Positions 1 to 8,329 of a stretch of 64,000 nt of DNA are shown one piece after another. Below the pieces are notes generated by a model. It was not told the origin of the DNA, did not search any database, and saw only the letters and a list, made by a program, of their open reading frames with translations. Every line of letters starts with the position of its first letter. Position 1 is the first letter of the stretch. This DNA is from Marinicellulosiphila megalodicopiae (lineage in GTDB: Bacteria; Pseudomonadota; Gammaproteobacteria; Pseudomonadales; Natronospirillaceae), in the NCBI RefSeq assembly GCF_045862395.1, contig NZ_AP023087.1, positions 3,100,001 to 3,164,000 on the forward strand, given 5' to 3'. A program made the translations under genes and the position numbers.

Positions 1-596
1 TGGCCTTTGGATAATTTTTTGTGAGTTTCACCGGTTTCTGCATCAACTAAAAACGCAGTTAATAACCCAGCATCGCGTTTAAATAATGTATTTGAGAACG
101 AACAATCGCCCCAGTAAAAACCCACCAAGTGCAATCGAACAAGCAGCTGCGCCAATGCATCAAGCATTTGTTCAAGTTTGGTGTAATTAATACCACGTTG
201 AATAATCACTCGATACGGTAATGAACCCTCTAAAAATTGTGTGATCAATAAACCTCGATCAAACATATCTTTAATTAACGGCTGCGCTTGTGTGAATACA
301 TTACTTGCATCTTCAACGCCTTCGTCACGCTTTTCAACAAGCCCTACTGCTCTTACAACGGGTAAACCAAGTTCTTCAAGCTTGTGTAAATTATCTAATT
401 CTTTTTTTGCCACATGGGTACGTAATTCTTTTAATACGTATACGGTGCCTTCGTAGGAAATAAATTTCACTACGTTTCGATGAATACCACGGGGGACATC
501 CACAAAACATTGATCAGGCCAATCATTCAAATGACGTGACCAAGGGTAACCTAAACTAGCAAGAGAAGATGAAGGAGAATAAATACGGATTTTCAT
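1..596 (-). CDS. DUF4032-type kinase-like protein, 3' end cut by window
   Basis: Reading the minus strand from ATG 596-594 gives an open frame to the window edge (198 residues, no stop). The product opens MKIRIYSPSSSLASLGYPWS. It has a kinase-like fold signature: a VLKELR segment near residue 54 (possible nucleotide-binding lysine), GFYWGDCSFSNTLF near residue 160 in the place of the catalytic loop, and LVDAETGE near residue 185 in the place of the metal-binding loop. The usual HxD of the loop reads WGD here. This pattern fits the DUF4032/lipopolysaccharide-kinase-like family, whose substrate is not established. It is divergent from the next gene, sharing a 101-bp intergenic region. Family call is fairly secure; function is unknown. 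Confidence 0.65.
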   Translation of the reverse strand, partial: MKIRIYSPSSSLASLGYPWSRHLNDWPDQCFVDVPRGIHRNVVKFISYEGTVYVLKELRTHVAKKELDNLHKLEELGLPVVRAVGLVEKRDEGVEDASNVFTQAQPLIKDMFDRGLLITQFLEGSLPYRVIIQRGINYTKLEQMLDALAQLLVRLHLVGFYWGDCSFSNTLFKRDAGLLTAFLVDAETGETHKKLSKG

Positions 597-697
597 AAAA
601 AAACTTTAAATAGATGCTGGGCAGAAATGCTCGTTGCTATTATAGTCGGTAAAATTCAATTAGTCGCTACTGATACTATTTAATATATTGGACATTT

Positions 698-1636
698 ATG
701 AGTTTTATTGTTGTTTGCACTTTAATTTTTTCGATTTTACTGTATCTGCCTCAACCTTGGTGGTGGCTAGAAATATTTACACACTTCACATTACTGCTTT
801 GTATGATAAGTGTTGCCTGTTTGCTTTATTATTTGTATAAAAAACAAACAACCTGGGTCATTGGTTCTTTAATTTCAACAAGTTTAAGCCTACTTCCTTT
901 AATGCAATTCGTTACGATTGGAAATACCGTCAATACATCTGAACTGTTGCGCGATAATTTTTCGATTTATAATGCAAATGTGTTATCAACCAATGACACT
1001 CCTGAGAAAATTTTGCAACAAATCATTCAAACTCAACCTGATGTAATTACAATACAAGAATTCAGTTTTAAAATTCAAAGCTCTTTATTCTCCTTGAAAA
1101 CATCCTATCCATATCAAATTTTACAGCCTCAACATGATAATTTTGGCATTGCTCTTTACTCAAAATACCCAATATTGTCACATCAAATATTATATTTTGA
1201 CTCTTTAATGTTGCCTAGTATTGAAGCTGTGGTTCAAATTCCACAAAATGATCATAGTACAAAACCAATTAAAATTATTACAACACATCCAATGCCTCCC
1301 CTTGGACAAAGTATGTTTTTAAGTCGTAACATCCATTTAAAACAGTTAACCAATCATATAATTGATCAAACACTGCCGTTGATTGTCACTGGAGATTTCA
1401 ATATCACGCCGTTTAGTTTCGCTTTCAAACGCTTGATTAACGATACAAAATTAATTCAAGCTAGAAACAATAACGGTTTATTACACAGCTGGCCCAGTAA
1501 ATTGGTGCATATTCCCATTTTAAGTTTGCCAATTGATCATATTTTAATAAGTGATAAATTTCATAATTTTGACATACAAATACTCGAATATAATGGATCG
1601 GATCATCGTCCACTTTTTTTGACCATACAATGGTAA
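698..1636 (+). CDS. membrane-anchored endonuclease/exonuclease/phosphatase family protein
   Basis: 312 residues. The first ~75 residues hold two or three hydrophobic membrane segments, then a short linker leads to an endonuclease/exonuclease/phosphatase domain from about residue 90. Signature motifs are visible in order: TIQEF (metal-binding Glu), FGIALYSKYPI, TGDFNITPFS (catalytic Asp-Asn) and GSDHRPL (terminal Asp-His). The architecture matches the YafD-like membrane EEP proteins, whose catalytic domain would face the periplasm; the substrate (phosphodiester, lipid head group or nucleic acid) cannot be told. The ATG at 698 has only a weak upstream ribosome site. It stands alone, 79 bp before the next gene. 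Confidence 0.75.
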   Translation: MSFIVVCTLIFSILLYLPQPWWWLEIFTHFTLLLCMISVACLLYYLYKKQTTWVIGSLISTSLSLLPLMQFVTIGNTVNTSELLRDNFSIYNANVLSTNDTPEKILQQIIQTQPDVITIQEFSFKIQSSLFSLKTSYPYQILQPQHDNFGIALYSKYPILSHQILYFDSLMLPSIEAVVQIPQNDHSTKPIKIITTHPMPPLGQSMFLSRNIHLKQLTNHIIDQTLPLIVTGDFNITPFSFAFKRLINDTKLIQARNNNGLLHSWPSKLVHIPILSLPIDHILISDKFHNFDIQILEYNGSDHRPLFLTIQW

Positions 1637-1715
1637 AGGCTCATCTAATTAAGCAAAAGGTTGTGAGCGTAAGTTGCGACAGGTAAAATGCACTTTTTAA
1701 AATTTTGGAAGTATT

Positions 1716-2108
1716 ATGAGCATTGGTAGCTGGGATCCATCCCAAAGCATTGAATTAAGTCATAACGATTTAACGCAGTTATTAGCATTAACCGACGATC
1801 AAATTCTAGATATTCAATCTCAGTTTGATCACGATTTTTTTAATCGAATCAAACCCTTAATGAAACAAAATTTAGCATTTTGGAAAACGAACGTTGATCA
1901 TCTAAATGACGAGCAATTAACCCAATTAATGAAAGTGTTTACTTTATTAGAAGTGAAAGTGGATGACTTTGCATGTTTGGATAAATCACCGGTTGTTTGG
2001 ATTGGTAAACTTTTAAAATCAAGAAAGGCCTTTCCTGAAAAAAGGATCATCGATTGGATGAAAGCCAATACCGACAACAAATTCATCCCCCATGGCAGTT
2101 TGTTTTAG
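1716..2108 (+). CDS. conserved hypothetical protein upstream of dgkA
   Basis: 130 residues, soluble, no signal or membrane segment. It is rich in predicted helix, with conserved-looking stretches DDFACLDKSPVVWIGKLLK and a C-terminal FIPHGSLF tail. A GGAAG ribosome site lies 6 bases before the ATG. It ends 25 bp before the start of dgkA on the same strand, so the two are probably cotranscribed. I recognise no defined domain; a role is not inferred beyond association with dgkA. Confidence 0.6.
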   Translation: MSIGSWDPSQSIELSHNDLTQLLALTDDQILDIQSQFDHDFFNRIKPLMKQNLAFWKTNVDHLNDEQLTQLMKVFTLLEVKVDDFACLDKSPVVWIGKLLKSRKAFPEKRIIDWMKANTDNKFIPHGSLF

Positions 2109-2133
2109 AACAACAAGTATCAAGGACTTAAAC

Positions 2134-2508
2134 ATGGCAAATCAAGAAAACACAGGCATTAAACGATTATTTAATGCGGTGAAATTTTCAAAACAAGGGT
2201 TACAAGCAGCCTTTACAAATGAAGAAGCGTTTCGTCTAGAAACACTTTTATTTTTGATTTCTGTACCTGTCGCTTTTTTTATCTGTGTCAATGTTTGGCA
2301 AATGGCAATCATCATCTTTGCAGGTCTGTTTATGCTGATTGTGGAATTACTTAATAGTGCCATTGAAGCCGTGGTAGATCGAGTAGGATTAGAAAAACAC
2401 GAACTTTCAGGCCGCGCTAAAGACATTGGTTCTGCTGCTGTGAGCCTTGCTTTGATAGGATATTTTGTATTATGGGCCGCGATTATTTATACAAACTATC
2501 TAACTTAA
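2134..2508 (+). CDS. dgkA: diacylglycerol kinase DgkA
   Basis: 124 residues from ATG 2134; an in-frame upstream ATG at 2092 would overlap the previous gene and adds a non-conserved leader, so the shorter start is chosen. It is a small inner-membrane enzyme with three membrane helices that phosphorylates diacylglycerol with ATP, recycling the diacylglycerol left over from membrane-derived glucan and LPS modification. The family signature EAVVDRVGLEKHELSGRAKD lies at about residues 70-90, holding the catalytic Glu and the metal/ATP residues. Length agrees with the E. coli enzyme (122 aa). A strong hairpin terminator follows. Confidence 0.95.
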   Translation: MANQENTGIKRLFNAVKFSKQGLQAAFTNEEAFRLETLLFLISVPVAFFICVNVWQMAIIIFAGLFMLIVELLNSAIEAVVDRVGLEKHELSGRAKDIGSAAVSLALIGYFVLWAAIIYTNYLT

Positions 2509-2526
2509 ACTGATTAATCAGACTAT

Positions 2527-2554
2527 AAAAAGCCATTCATTGAATGGCTTTTTT
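2527..2554 (+). terminator. terminator after dgkA
   Basis: The inverted repeat AAAAAGCCATTC / GAATGGCTTTTTT ends in a T-run. It lies 19 bp past the dgkA stop and just before the convergent fabA stop, so it can serve both strands. Confidence 0.85.
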
Positions 2555-2562
2555 CGTTTTTA

Positions 2563-3051
2563 TTATTTGATTAATCCCACTTTTAAATCATTAGCCTGAT
2601 AAATCACCTTATCATTTAATAACACAAAACCCTCCGCAATCCCCATCGACATTGGTTTTGAAAATACACGTTTGATATGTATTTGATACACAATCTGTTT
2701 GGCATTGGGGTATATTTGTCCTGTGAATTTCACGCCCCCTACGCCTAATGCACGCCCTCTACCCTTTAAACCTGAAAAGCCTAAATACACACCCAATAAT
2801 TGCCATAATGCATCTAAACCCAAGCACCCAGGCATCACTGGATCGCTTTTAAAGTGACATGCAAAAAACCAATGATCCGGTTTAATATTCAGGCTTGCTT
2901 GAATGTAGCCTTTATTATAATTGCCACCTTCTTTAGTGATGACATCCATTTCGTCGATCATCAACATTAAATCATTTGGCAACTGAGCATTGCCCTCGCC
3001 AAAGAATAACCCTTCTGTCATGTCTAGAATCTGTTCGTTTAAGTAGTTCAT
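2563..3051 (-). CDS. fabA: 3-hydroxydecanoyl-ACP dehydratase/isomerase FabA
   Basis: 162 residues. It dehydrates 3-hydroxydecanoyl-ACP and isomerises trans-2 to cis-3-decenoyl-ACP, the branch point to unsaturated fatty acids. The hot-dog fold active site is intact: ACHFKSDPVMPGCLGLD places the catalytic His at residue 66 and Asp at residue 80, and RALGVGGVKFTGQ follows. The E. coli protein has GVGEVKF, so one Glu is replaced by Gly. Length is 10 residues shorter than E. coli FabA. The usual partner fabB is not next to it; the neighbour upstream is an AraC regulator in the same direction, 79 bp away. Confidence 0.95.
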   Translation of the reverse strand: MNYLNEQILDMTEGLFFGEGNAQLPNDLMLMIDEMDVITKEGGNYNKGYIQASLNIKPDHWFFACHFKSDPVMPGCLGLDALWQLLGVYLGFSGLKGRGRALGVGGVKFTGQIYPNAKQIVYQIHIKRVFSKPMSMGIAEGFVLLNDKVIYQANDLKVGLIK

Positions 3052-3130
3052 TTTAGTGACTCGTTATGAATTTCTAATAGAGTCTCAATTTATGAAAGTA
3101 TTTGATTGTAAAAATCGGACATTTGATCGA

Positions 3131-3904
3131 TTAGCTGAATTTTTTTAGTAAGGACTGAGGCGTTATGGATAAAAAGCGCTGATAACTGTGGGTTTGATGG
3201 GATTGATCGTAATAATCATTATTTGCATTCAATACAGAGGAATTGGCTAAAAGTTGCTTCACACTTTGTTGCAAGCGAATGATTTGAGAATAGGTCTTTG
3301 TATTCACGCCGACATATTGCAAAAATTGTCTATTTAACTGACGTGCACTTAAATTCACTGAGTCTGACAAGGATTGTACCTTTATAGCACCATGATGTTT
3401 AACGATCAGATTCAACGCTTCGTTTACTTTTAATTTATTGTCTTTGTGGGTTTTATTGATAAACCATTGTTCGCAACACTTAGCTGCCTGTTCAAAACCC
3501 TTTGCCTCGAAGCATATAGTTAAAAGCTGTGAAAACGCACTATCTGTAATAATGTCCGTTGTTAAATGCTGCCCATTCATGTGTTCCATATCCAAATTAA
3601 ATAAACGACTTAACGCCCCTGGATAAAAACGAATACCAAAGTATTTGCCTGTTTGCATTAATGGAAGGATTTGAGTTTGAGTTTGCATTCCTGAAATAAA
3701 CATGGCCGTTTCAGACATAAATAAATTGATCATGCCATCAGGTATAACGGGGTAAGTGGTTGGTTGGTCAATATTGATTTGAATAAATGAATAGACAATA
3801 TTCTCAAGGGGTTCACTCGGAAAACGTTGTTGACATTTTATGCCAAACCGATTCAAACCAGACTGGCATAACGTCGGTTGAAAACTGTGATACTGCTTTA
3901 ACAT
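3131..3904 (-). CDS. AraC family transcriptional regulator
   Basis: 257 residues. The N-terminal ~150 residues form a sensor-like domain (PEGMINLFMS-type strand region written here as PDGMINLFMSETAMF, and FGIRFYPGALSRLF) like the DUF6597 domain common in AraC regulators. The C-terminal ~100 residues carry the double helix-turn-helix: GAIKVQSLSDSVNLSARQLN and RQFLQYVGVNTKTYSQIIR. The ligand and targets are not evident. It lies upstream of fabA and downstream (in transcription order) of the ssb operon terminator; regulation of fabA is possible but only suggested by position. Confidence 0.8.
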   Translation of the reverse strand: MLKQYHSFQPTLCQSGLNRFGIKCQQRFPSEPLENIVYSFIQINIDQPTTYPVIPDGMINLFMSETAMFISGMQTQTQILPLMQTGKYFGIRFYPGALSRLFNLDMEHMNGQHLTTDIITDSAFSQLLTICFEAKGFEQAAKCCEQWFINKTHKDNKLKVNEALNLIVKHHGAIKVQSLSDSVNLSARQLNRQFLQYVGVNTKTYSQIIRLQQSVKQLLANSSVLNANNDYYDQSHQTHSYQRFLSITPQSLLKKFS

Positions 3905-3922
3905 TAATCCCCACTTAAAACT

Positions 3923-3951
3923 AAAAAAACCATTCGATTGAATGGTTTTTC
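3923..3951 (-). terminator. terminator of the yajR-ssb operon
   Basis: AAAACCATTC-gatt-GAATGGTTTT with flanking A- and T-runs. It lies 21 bp past the ssb stop in the direction of ssb transcription and immediately upstream of the AraC gene. Confidence 0.8.
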
Positions 3952-3971
3952 TAATAATCGAACCCCATTAA

Positions 3972-4643
3972 TTAGAATGGAATATCATCATCAAAATCAT
4001 CAAACCCATTACTTTGCGCGGGTTGTGGCGCAGCAGGTTGTGGCGCAGCAGGTCTAGGTTGAGCAGGTGGCTGATTATAAGCAGGCTTTGGTGGTGCTTG
4101 ATTATAATGTTGCTGCGGTGCTGGTTGTTGAGGTGCAGCTTGTTGAGGTGCAGCTTGTTGAGGTGCAGCTTGTTGAGGTGCAGAAGCTGGTGCTGTTTGG
4201 TGTGCTGGTTGCTGATATCCACCTTGAGGTGCAGCTTGTTGCACTGGTGCTGGTTGTTGATATCCACCTTGTTGTGGTTGAGCGTTTTGGGTATTTTGCC
4301 CACCACCAAGAAATTGCATTTCATTACCAACAATTTCAGTACTCCAACGATCATTACCACTTTGATCTTGCCATTTACGCGTTTGTAAACGACCTTCAAT
4401 ATAAACCTGAGAGCCTTTTCGTAAATAAGTAGCCGCGTTTTCAGCTAAAAAGCCAAACAACACAACACGATGCCATTCAGTTTGGTCGGGGCCACGCTGA
4501 CCAGTTGCTTGATCCTTACGACCTAATTCAGTTGTTGCAATCGACAAGTTAACAACCTGCGCTCCTGTTGCGGTAGCTTTTACATCTGGATCTTGTCCTA
4601 ATCGCCCTAAGACGATTACTTTATTTACACTGCCTTTTGCCAT
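3972..4643 (-). CDS. ssb: single-stranded DNA-binding protein
   Basis: 223 residues. The N-terminal OB fold (residues 1-~112, opening MAKGSVNKVIVLGRLGQDP) binds single-stranded DNA as a tetramer in replication, repair and recombination. The linker (about 115-205) is unusually long and rich in Gln, Pro and Ala, including tandem AAPQQ units. The C-terminal acidic tail ends DDFDDDIPF, the docking peptide for SSB partner proteins. The E. coli protein is 178 residues; the excess is in the linker. It begins 2 bp after the stop of the upstream transporter, so the two are cotranscribed. Confidence 0.97.
   Translation of the reverse strand: MAKGSVNKVIVLGRLGQDPDVKATATGAQVVNLSIATTELGRKDQATGQRGPDQTEWHRVVLFGFLAENAATYLRKGSQVYIEGRLQTRKWQDQSGNDRWSTEIVGNEMQFLGGGQNTQNAQPQQGGYQQPAPVQQAAPQGGYQQPAHQTAPASAPQQAAPQQAAPQQAAPQQPAPQQHYNQAPPKPAYNQPPAQPRPAAPQPAAPQPAQSNGFDDFDDDIPF
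4125..4185 (-). repeat. 15-bp tandem repeat in the ssb linker
   Basis: Four head-to-tail copies of a 15-bp unit (TTGTTGAGGTGCAGC on the plus strand) encode AAPQQ units in the disordered SSB linker. The first three are nearly identical at the DNA level, which suggests recent slippage expansion. Confidence 0.85.
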
Positions 4644-4645
4644 CT

Positions 4646-6037
4646 TTATTTACCCTTCTTTATAATATTGTCGATATTAGCGCGTATTTGTTCGCCAGAT
4701 GTTTCCACTTTGGAAATTTTTAAACAAACTAACTGTTCATCTAATAAAATTTCAGCTTGTTCAACACCGGTGACGGCTAATAATTGTGTTTTAAGTTGTT
4801 GTGCATGTTCTTCGTTTTTAGCTGTAATTTCAAGTGATACGTTTTCTAACGTAGCCGGCTGTCGAATTTTCCATATCAAAACCAACCATACAATTTGTAG
4901 TACAAATAAGACTAAAAATACAGTTTGAATATTTTGATCAAACGCATCATACAATACGCCCGCCATAATGCCACCAATCGCCGCACCAATAAACTGAAAC
5001 GTTGAAAACAATCCCATTGCCGCCCCCTTGCCTCCGGCCGGAGCAATTCGGCTAATCCATGATGGCAGCGTTGCTTCTATAAAGGTAAAGGCTGCAAAAT
5101 ATAATAAAAATGGCAACAGCCAAAACCATTGGTTTGTATCGATTAATGTCCAAATTAATGAAACAAACATAATCATTAAAACGGATATTTTAAATAATTT
5201 CGCACCTTTGTGGTATTTCTCGCTCATTATCATCATTGGGATCATGGCAACAAACCCTACCACCACCACTATGATGTAGACAACCCAGTGCATCGATTGC
5301 GTAATACCAATTTGGTTAAGCTTCATTGGAATCACATAAAACATGACAATTAAGCTTAAGTGCAATAAAAACACAGATACACACATCAACCAAAGTTGTG
5401 GATTATTCATCACACGCTTAAACGTACCTTTCGCCCAACGGTGGTCAGCATGAGCATGTTGCTCATTTGGCGATGGCACTAAAAATATCACTACAAAAAT
5501 GCCTAAAACCGCAAAAACCGCCGTTAAGAAAAACACGCCACTTAACCCATTAAAACCGGTAAACAATTCAACTAAATTGGCCAGTATCGGCCCTAAAACA
5601 ACCGCCACTGAGAAAGATAAGCCAATAATCATGCCTACTACAGCCAATGCTTTTGTTCGATTTTCTTCACGAGTTAAGTCTGTTAATAACGCCATAACTG
5701 ATGCAGCTATTGCTCCTGAGCCTTGTAAAGCACGACCAACAATCAGCCAACCGCCTGTTTGCGCATATGCTGCAATTAACGAACCTGCAGCAAATAAAAT
5801 TAACCCACCTACAATCACAGGTTTACGACCAATTTTATCCGACAACATCCCTAAGGGAATTTGAAACAAAGCTTGAGAAACCCCATAAATACCTAATGCG
5901 ATTCCCATCAAACTTTCGCTGGCATTATAGTCTGAATGATATAAAGACAATAACGGCAACACCATAAACAACCCCATCATTCGTAACGCATACAAACTGG
6001 CTAAGGTGGATAAAGCGCGTTTTTCAATGGCATTCAT
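4646..6037 (-). CDS. yajR: YajR-type major facilitator transporter
   Basis: 463 residues. Twelve membrane segments with the MFS loop motif GMLSDKIGRKPVIVGG near residues 62-77 and RALQGSGAIAASVMAL near 102. A C-terminal soluble domain of ~75 residues (from about 390, LEITAKNEEHAQQLKTQLLA) matches the ferredoxin-like YAM domain that characterises YajR. Sequence and length (E. coli 454) agree closely. It is an inner-membrane proton-coupled transporter whose physiological substrate is unknown. The ATG at 6037 is followed directly by MNAIEKRALSTLASLYALRM. The MFS-ssb order is usual in pseudomonads, but the uvrA gene that normally diverges from the pair is absent. Confidence 0.88.
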   Translation of the reverse strand: MNAIEKRALSTLASLYALRMMGLFMVLPLLSLYHSDYNASESLMGIALGIYGVSQALFQIPLGMLSDKIGRKPVIVGGLILFAAGSLIAAYAQTGGWLIVGRALQGSGAIAASVMALLTDLTREENRTKALAVVGMIIGLSFSVAVVLGPILANLVELFTGFNGLSGVFFLTAVFAVLGIFVVIFLVPSPNEQHAHADHRWAKGTFKRVMNNPQLWLMCVSVFLLHLSLIVMFYVIPMKLNQIGITQSMHWVVYIIVVVVGFVAMIPMMIMSEKYHKGAKLFKISVLMIMFVSLIWTLIDTNQWFWLLPFLLYFAAFTFIEATLPSWISRIAPAGGKGAAMGLFSTFQFIGAAIGGIMAGVLYDAFDQNIQTVFLVLFVLQIVWLVLIWKIRQPATLENVSLEITAKNEEHAQQLKTQLLAVTGVEQAEILLDEQLVCLKISKVETSGEQIRANIDNIIKKGK

Positions 6038-6174
6038 ACAAAGTAATACTCAAAATTAAAAAGAGGCGAATGATACCACTTTGGAAATTTTCATTCATCT
6101 TTATCCAAATTTCTTTCGCGTTAAAAATATTGAACTATACTAATTTTGAGCAATTAATTACTTAGGGGTAACTC

Positions 6175-6486
6175 ATGCCAATCTCAAAAAAATACGTAAA
6201 AACAAAAGAACAATTTAACTGCACGTTTCGTGTACCCAAAAAAGCGGCCCAAGGCGCTAAAAAAATCAATTTAGTGGGTGAATTTAATGAATGGAAAACA
6301 GACTCTTTAGAAATGCAACCACTTAAAAATGGTGACTTTAAAATTGAAATTCAACTGAATCCTGGCAAAGCATATCAATACCGATACTTAATTGATGACA
6401 AACAATGGCAAAATGACATCCAAGCTGATGCATATTGGCCGATCCCTGAGTTCAGCGTAGAAAACTCAGTGATTAATGTAATGTAA
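6175..6486 (+). CDS. stand-alone CBM48/AMPK-type glycogen-binding domain protein
   Basis: 103 residues consisting almost entirely of an early-set carbohydrate-binding domain as found in isoamylases and AMP-kinase beta subunits: KINLVGEFNEWKTDSLEMQP, then GDFKIEIQLNPGKAYQYRYL and WQNDIQADAYWPI. The Trp and Tyr residues of the glycogen-contacting surface are present. There is no catalytic domain and no signal peptide, so it is cytoplasmic. A GGGG ribosome site precedes the ATG. The role of such lone domains is not established; binding of storage glucan or a starch-like ligand is inference. Confidence 0.75.
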   Translation: MPISKKYVKTKEQFNCTFRVPKKAAQGAKKINLVGEFNEWKTDSLEMQPLKNGDFKIEIQLNPGKAYQYRYLIDDKQWQNDIQADAYWPIPEFSVENSVINVM

Positions 6487-6517
6487 ATTTAACTTTCATT
6501 ACTCATTTCTAGTACAC

Positions 6518-6550
6518 CAATACTCATATTATGACTTAGTATGAGTATTG
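6518..6550. repeat. perfect 11-bp inverted repeat
   Basis: CAATACTCATA and its exact reverse complement TATGAGTATTG are separated by 11 bases. There is no T-run, so it is not a standard intrinsic terminator. It lies in the 133-bp gap before the ETF-QO gene and could be an operator for a dimeric regulator or an RNA hairpin. Confidence 0.6.
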
Positions 6551-6619
6551 TCATGAATTGCCCTAGGCAATGTTTATATAACCAAGAATAGTTTGGCCCT
6601 ATTTACCTGGAGGGAATCC

Positions 6620-8266
6620 ATGACAGATGAAAATATTGAATATGAAACCATGGAGTTTGATGTCGTCATTATTGGCGCAGGCCCTGCTGGTTTAAGCGCT
6701 GCAATTAAATTAAAACAACTAAACGCTGAATTAAATGTGGTTGTTTTAGAAAAAGGATCAGAAGTTGGGGCTCATATAATTTCAGGCGCATTATTTGAAA
6801 CCAAAGCACTTGAAGAATTATTTCCAAATTGGCAAGACATGAATTGCCCTGTTAACACTAAAGTGACCAGCGAACAAACTATGTGGTATGACAGTGAAAC
6901 CCAAGTCAAAGCACTGTCACCTTCGTTAATTCCCAAACCTATGCACAATGACGGAAATTACATCATCAGTCTTGGCAATTTATGCCGCTGGCTAGGTGAG
7001 CAAGCACAAACGCTTGGTGTTGAAATTTTCCCTGGGTTTTGCGCTATAGAAACGATAAAAGATAACAATAACCAAGTAATCGGTGTAAAAACCGGAAAAA
7101 TGGGCATTGATAAACAAGGTAAGCAAAAAGACAGCTTTGTTGAATCCATGTTATTGCTGGCTCCTGTTACTTTAATTTGCGAAGGGGCTCGAGGGCAGAT
7201 TTCAAAACAGCTGATAAAACAATATAACCTTGATAAAGATTGCGACCCTCAACATTTTGGACTTGGAATCAAAGAATTATGGAAAATTGATCCAAGTAAA
7301 CATAAGCAAGGGCATGTTGAACACGGTGCAGGTTGGCCATTATCGGACAGCGATTGCACTGGAGGGTCTTTTTTATATCACATGGAAGACAATCAAGTAG
7401 TGCTGGGTCTAATTACCGATTTAAACTACAGCAACCCTCATGTTAGTCCTTATGATGAGTTCCAACGATTTAAACAGCATCCACATATTAAAGAAATTCT
7501 AACAGGCGGTGAACGCCTCGTTTATGGCGCAAGAACCATTGCCAAAGGCGGCCCTCAATCCCTGCCGAAAATGCATTTTCCAGGTGGTTTACTATTAGGA
7601 TGCAGCGCAGGCACGTTAAATGCCGCAAAAATAAAAGGCAGTCATACTGCCATGAAATCAGGAATTGAAGCTGCGATTGTTATAGCGCAAGGGTTTGAAC
7701 AAGAACATGTAGTAAAACACTTAGCCCACTTCGAATTTCAATTTAACAAATCTTGGGCATACCAAGAATTAACCCTACAAAGAAATTTTGCTCCTGCAGT
7801 GCATAAATGGGGGGCTTGGCTTGGAGGCGCTTATGCATTTATAGACATTAATATCTTTAAAGGGAAATTACCCTGGACATTACACGATAAAACCCCAGAC
7901 CATTTAACCCTACAACCGGCTGATCGATGCGACAAAATTCAATACGATAAATACGATGGGGTCATAAGTTTTGATAAGCCAAGTTCCGTATTTTTATCAA
8001 ATACTAATCATGAAGAAGACCAACCCTGTCATTTAAAACTAAGTGATGAATCCGTTTTTAGCACAACCAATCTTCCAATTTATCATGAACCTGCACAACG
8101 TTATTGCCCTGCTGGTGTATATGAAGTAATTGGAGATGAGCAAAAATTGCAAATTAATGCGCAAAATTGTTTACATTGCAAAGCCTGTGATATTAAAGAC
8201 CCGACGCAAAATATTACTTGGACTGCCCCTGAAGGTGGCGGCGGACCTAACTATCCTGGGTTTTAA
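6620..8266 (+). CDS. electron transfer flavoprotein-ubiquinone oxidoreductase
   Basis: 548 residues from ATG 6620, chosen because GGAGGG sits 6 bases upstream; a longer frame from 6593 lacks this. It passes electrons from reduced ETF (fatty-acid and amino-acid dehydrogenases) to ubiquinone at the inner membrane. The FAD-binding motif DVVIIGAGPAGLSAA is near residue 14; EGARGQISKQL near 190 is typical of the family. The C-terminal 4Fe-4S ferredoxin-like domain shows RYCPAGVYE and NCLHCKACDIKDPTQNI, giving the four cluster cysteines, and the conserved tail GGGGPNYPGF. No etfAB genes lie next to it. Length is normal. Confidence 0.95.
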   Translation: MTDENIEYETMEFDVVIIGAGPAGLSAAIKLKQLNAELNVVVLEKGSEVGAHIISGALFETKALEELFPNWQDMNCPVNTKVTSEQTMWYDSETQVKALSPSLIPKPMHNDGNYIISLGNLCRWLGEQAQTLGVEIFPGFCAIETIKDNNNQVIGVKTGKMGIDKQGKQKDSFVESMLLLAPVTLICEGARGQISKQLIKQYNLDKDCDPQHFGLGIKELWKIDPSKHKQGHVEHGAGWPLSDSDCTGGSFLYHMEDNQVVLGLITDLNYSNPHVSPYDEFQRFKQHPHIKEILTGGERLVYGARTIAKGGPQSLPKMHFPGGLLLGCSAGTLNAAKIKGSHTAMKSGIEAAIVIAQGFEQEHVVKHLAHFEFQFNKSWAYQELTLQRNFAPAVHKWGAWLGGAYAFIDINIFKGKLPWTLHDKTPDHLTLQPADRCDKIQYDKYDGVISFDKPSSVFLSNTNHEEDQPCHLKLSDESVFSTTNLPIYHEPAQRYCPAGVYEVIGDEQKLQINAQNCLHCKACDIKDPTQNITWTAPEGGGGPNYPGF

Positions 8267-8284
8267 TGCATAATTAACAGACAC

Positions 8285-8314
8285 AAAAAAGGCCAGAAAT
8301 TCTGGCCTTTTTTT
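8285..8314. terminator. bidirectional terminator between ETF-QO and DUF934 genes
   Basis: AAAAAAGGCCAGAA / TTCTGGCCTTTTTT forms a perfect stem with A- and T-runs on both sides, between two convergent genes. Confidence 0.9.
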
Positions 8315-8329
8315 ATGAAATTGCGTTAA

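Noticed and set aside
4014..4432. Plus-strand frames opposite ssb
   Set aside because: They are mirror images of the AAPQQ repeats and have repetitive Leu/Arg/Cys composition.
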